Assembly: GCA_037074615.1 (NCBI GenBank)
Contig: CM073534.1
Coordinates: 10,288,861-10,352,860, forward strand
DNA: 64,000 nucleotides
DNA from: Leucaena leucocephala
Taxonomy: Eukaryota; Streptophyta; Magnoliopsida; Fabales; Fabaceae
Reading direction: 5' to 3'
The notes under the pieces are model-generated. The model worked only from the letters and a program-made list of their open reading frames with translations. It did not search any database and was not told where the DNA came from. Position 1 is the first letter of the stretch, and every line of letters starts with the position of its first letter. Below, piece after piece: positions 61,560 to 64,000 of this stretch. A program made the position numbers and the translations under genes.

Positions 61560-62136
61560 TAGAGTTAGTAATTTAGGTTAGGTCCATAAGCCCAACTCAC
61601 AAAAAAAATAATAGGTTGAGTTGTTAAATGTGTAGCATCCACACCCGCCAAACTCGATGGGTTAACCCGTTTTTTTGGTATAATTTACATTACACTTTAC
61701 TAATTTTAGAATTTCAGTCGAGCTAATATTTACATTATACTTCATTTATACTAACTTTATCTCATTGAGTTGTTTCTTTATATATATATACATTTTGTTT
61801 TATTATTATTTTATTTGTAATAAATTTATTTATGAATAGTAACAAAGCTGACGAAATAAATATTTTAACAAATTCATATTATACTTTAAATCTAATTAAT
61901 ATTGATACATATAAATAATTTTTTTAAAATAATATATGTGAATATATTTTAAAAAATACATATAAATAATTTTTTTAAAAAATAAAAACTAGCGAGTTGA
62001 TATGCTAGATGGTGGGCTCGGGTTCATATAATACTAACCCGTCTAGAAGCATGCCTCTTAAAAATTGACTCACTTCCAACTCAATCCACAGTGGACCAAC
62101 TTATATGTGGGCGATTAAACCGCATTACCACCTTTA
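61560..62136. mobile_element. Non-autonomous hAT element with 8-bp TSD
   Basis: A 577-bp element between TCTCTCTT repeats at 61552-61559 and 62137-62144. The left end TAGAGTTAGTAATTTAGGTT and the right end, inverted, TAAAGGTGGTAATGCGGTTT are a decayed pair. GC-richer subterminal zones (gggttaacccg, ggtgggctcgggttc) surround an AT-rich middle without a transposase. The target repeat is low-complexity, which slightly weakens the call. Confidence 0.7.
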
Positions 62137-62144
62137 TCTCTCTT

Positions 62145-64000
62145 ATTATATTTCATATTAATATTTTTAGTTAAATTATTTTTCAATTAATAGAATTTAG
62201 TATTTTATACTTATTTTTAAATGTTATGGGTATTTTTATACCTCCAAAAATATTATGATGTTGGGCACTCGTTAGATAAAATTTATGAGTAATTTTACAC
62301 CTATGCCTTGTTTTTTTTTTTAAAATATAGTTATATCATTAATGATTATGAGTAGTATAGGTTTCTTTAAAAATGTTTTTACAAATGCATAACAAATATT
62401 GATAAAAAATAAAAAAATACAGTAACAAAAGAATAACAAATTTATAACAATAGACTAAAATAAATAAATCTCATGATCCACCTACCTAATATATATAATA
62501 CAGTGTATCAATATATCAATATATATAATACAAATGTATATATATAATATAGGATATTTGATAAAATCCTATCCATTGCTCAATTATTTGACAATATTTT
62601 CTTCTTCTTAGATGCAAAATATATACTCTCACATATTTTTTTTTAAAAAAAATTGTTTATGCCATTTCAAATCCAACACAATCATTTTAATTTGGCATCC
62701 CGTATTCGTGGAAAGATTCATAGAATGACAAAACAAAAGGCAAACTATTCCATAAACTTATTGCCCATTATTTTCTGATAAATTAAATTTAGAGATTTTC
62801 AATTGAGTATATTCTGTTAAAATTATTTAAATTTTTATTCTTAAAATGTATACTTTTATTTAAATAAAAGATTACACTAATATTTTTTAGCTAAAAAAAT
62901 TACTTTTTGATTTTTTATACGTTCAAATTTAGTTATTTACATAACTCATATGACAAGTAATTATACTTATGAGAGTATTCACAACGTAGTTAAATAACAT
63001 GAATTTTATTTTTGTTTTTAAAATTTACAGTTATAATAGAAGGTTAAAAAGATATTAAAGTACGTAATTTGATAATTAAAAATAAATTAATTTAAAATTT
63101 TTAAAAGGGAACATGGATATCTTTTCTTAGAGCATCCTGATAAATCATTGTACGTGTCGAACAACCTACAAAATTTTTCCACGGTGAGACTAAATTGGAA
63201 TTTTTTTGTCACATTTTTAAAGCTAATTAATTTTTCCCTCCACATTCCTCGTATCAAAACCCGCTAAAAAATCTAGACACGTCCAATGAATATTCTTCTC
63301 CCTTTCCTTATATGGACTTTTTATTTTTTTTATATAACATTTTTTTAAAAAGGGATTGAACTCAGTCATAATCTAATTATAAGGTGAAATTTTCCTTTTT
63401 TTTAGACGATATTAATATTAAGCAAGATAAATTATCTATTATTTTTAAATATAAATTAAAATATTCAAAAATTAAGATGTTTACCCAAGTTCTATGCACT
63501 TTCTAGGGGCAGTGGCACTCCTCAAATTTTTGGGGGCCAATAGGGCACCACTGTTTGTTTTTGGTACAAATAGGCGCACTACTATTCAGATTAACATTTA
63601 CAATTGGTAACTGGGCTTTACGAGGCTCAATTATTTGATCCCAACATTTCCTTAAGACCAATTTCCTCCATGAAACCTATACGTTATACCCTTGGAGGCC
63701 TTATACTATAACAATAACAAATTTTTTATTATTAGAGATAAGAGTACTATTTTATTATAATTATAATCATAGTACTTAAAGAGATATCCTAAATTTTAGA
63801 TATTTAGATATACGTCTGAGGATAATTGATAACTCACCCTGCCTAACATTGATATTATTTAAGTGTAAGTGAGATTTCATATTTTCTTTATATTATAGGT
63901 GAGTTCAACCTCTTTCTAATTTATTTTATACAAAAAATAACAAATCTTATTGCTAATGAGAGTTACATAGATAAAACCAGTGCCAAACTCACTTAATTTT
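62145..64000. other. AT-rich intergenic to the window end, no gene seen
   Basis: Non-coding. A less AT-rich patch at about 63495-63710 (ctaggggcagtggcactcct, cttggaggcc) may be a transposon remnant, but I cannot place it. Confidence 0.45.

Noticed and set aside
62690..62730. Possible third copy of the duplication-unit start (ggcatcccgtattcgtggaaag)
   Set aside because: Similarity to 9283 and 24972 does not extend beyond about 25 bp, so chance or a shared small repeat is likelier.

Overview
The window looks like AT-rich intergenic DNA from a flowering plant nuclear genome, most likely a eudicot. The evidence is intron-split genes with GT..AG junctions, plant-specific proteins (a plastid tocopherol and plastoquinone methyltransferase, a tryptophan-rich starch protein, a CML8-type calmodulin) and plant-type transposons. 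Nothing suggests a bacterial, viral or organellar origin. The species cannot be named from the sequence.

Three loci look functional. The left edge carries the last exon of an ESV1/LESV-type starch-associated protein (137-521, +). Next is a complete three-exon VTE3/APG1 gene (1651-4467, +) whose joined exons give 341 residues without a break. Far to the right is a complete four-exon CML8-like calmodulin on the minus strand (48229 down to 46152, 150 residues). They have no evident shared pathway; both left genes act in the chloroplast.

Between VTE3 and the calmodulin gene the main structure is a direct tandem segmental duplication: unit 1 at about 9206-24915 and unit 2 at about 24916-40873. 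Each unit carries a gene-like, GC-richer block containing broken fragments of an adenylate isopentenyltransferase (IPT, cytokinin synthesis) gene: two fragments in unit 1 and one in unit 2. After duplication the units diverged. Unit 2 gained a complete but decayed Ty1/copia retrotransposon (30140-35137, TSD ATTTA), a Tourist-like MITE and a G-rich 40-bp minisatellite. Unit 1 has a 3.3-kb segment with a copia LTR-like end, several MITEs and further sequence that unit 2 lacks.

The rest is a graveyard of gene fragments and non-autonomous transposons. It includes an ACA-type Ca2+-ATPase fragment beside a hAT element (6246-6811, 8-bp TSD) and two more hAT elements with 8-bp TSDs (42117-42898 and 61560-62136). 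There are two copies of one tRNA-derived SINE, one with a perfect 16-bp TSD. At about 59.1-60.3 kb, fragments of a HIPP metallochaperone-like gene and an OCTOPUS/DUF740 gene lie side by side between long AT-rich inverted arms, which resembles a Pack-MULE gene-capture element. I found no CRISPR array, tRNA, rRNA or bacterial-style operon. All identities rest on reading the sequence and family knowledge; no database search was run.
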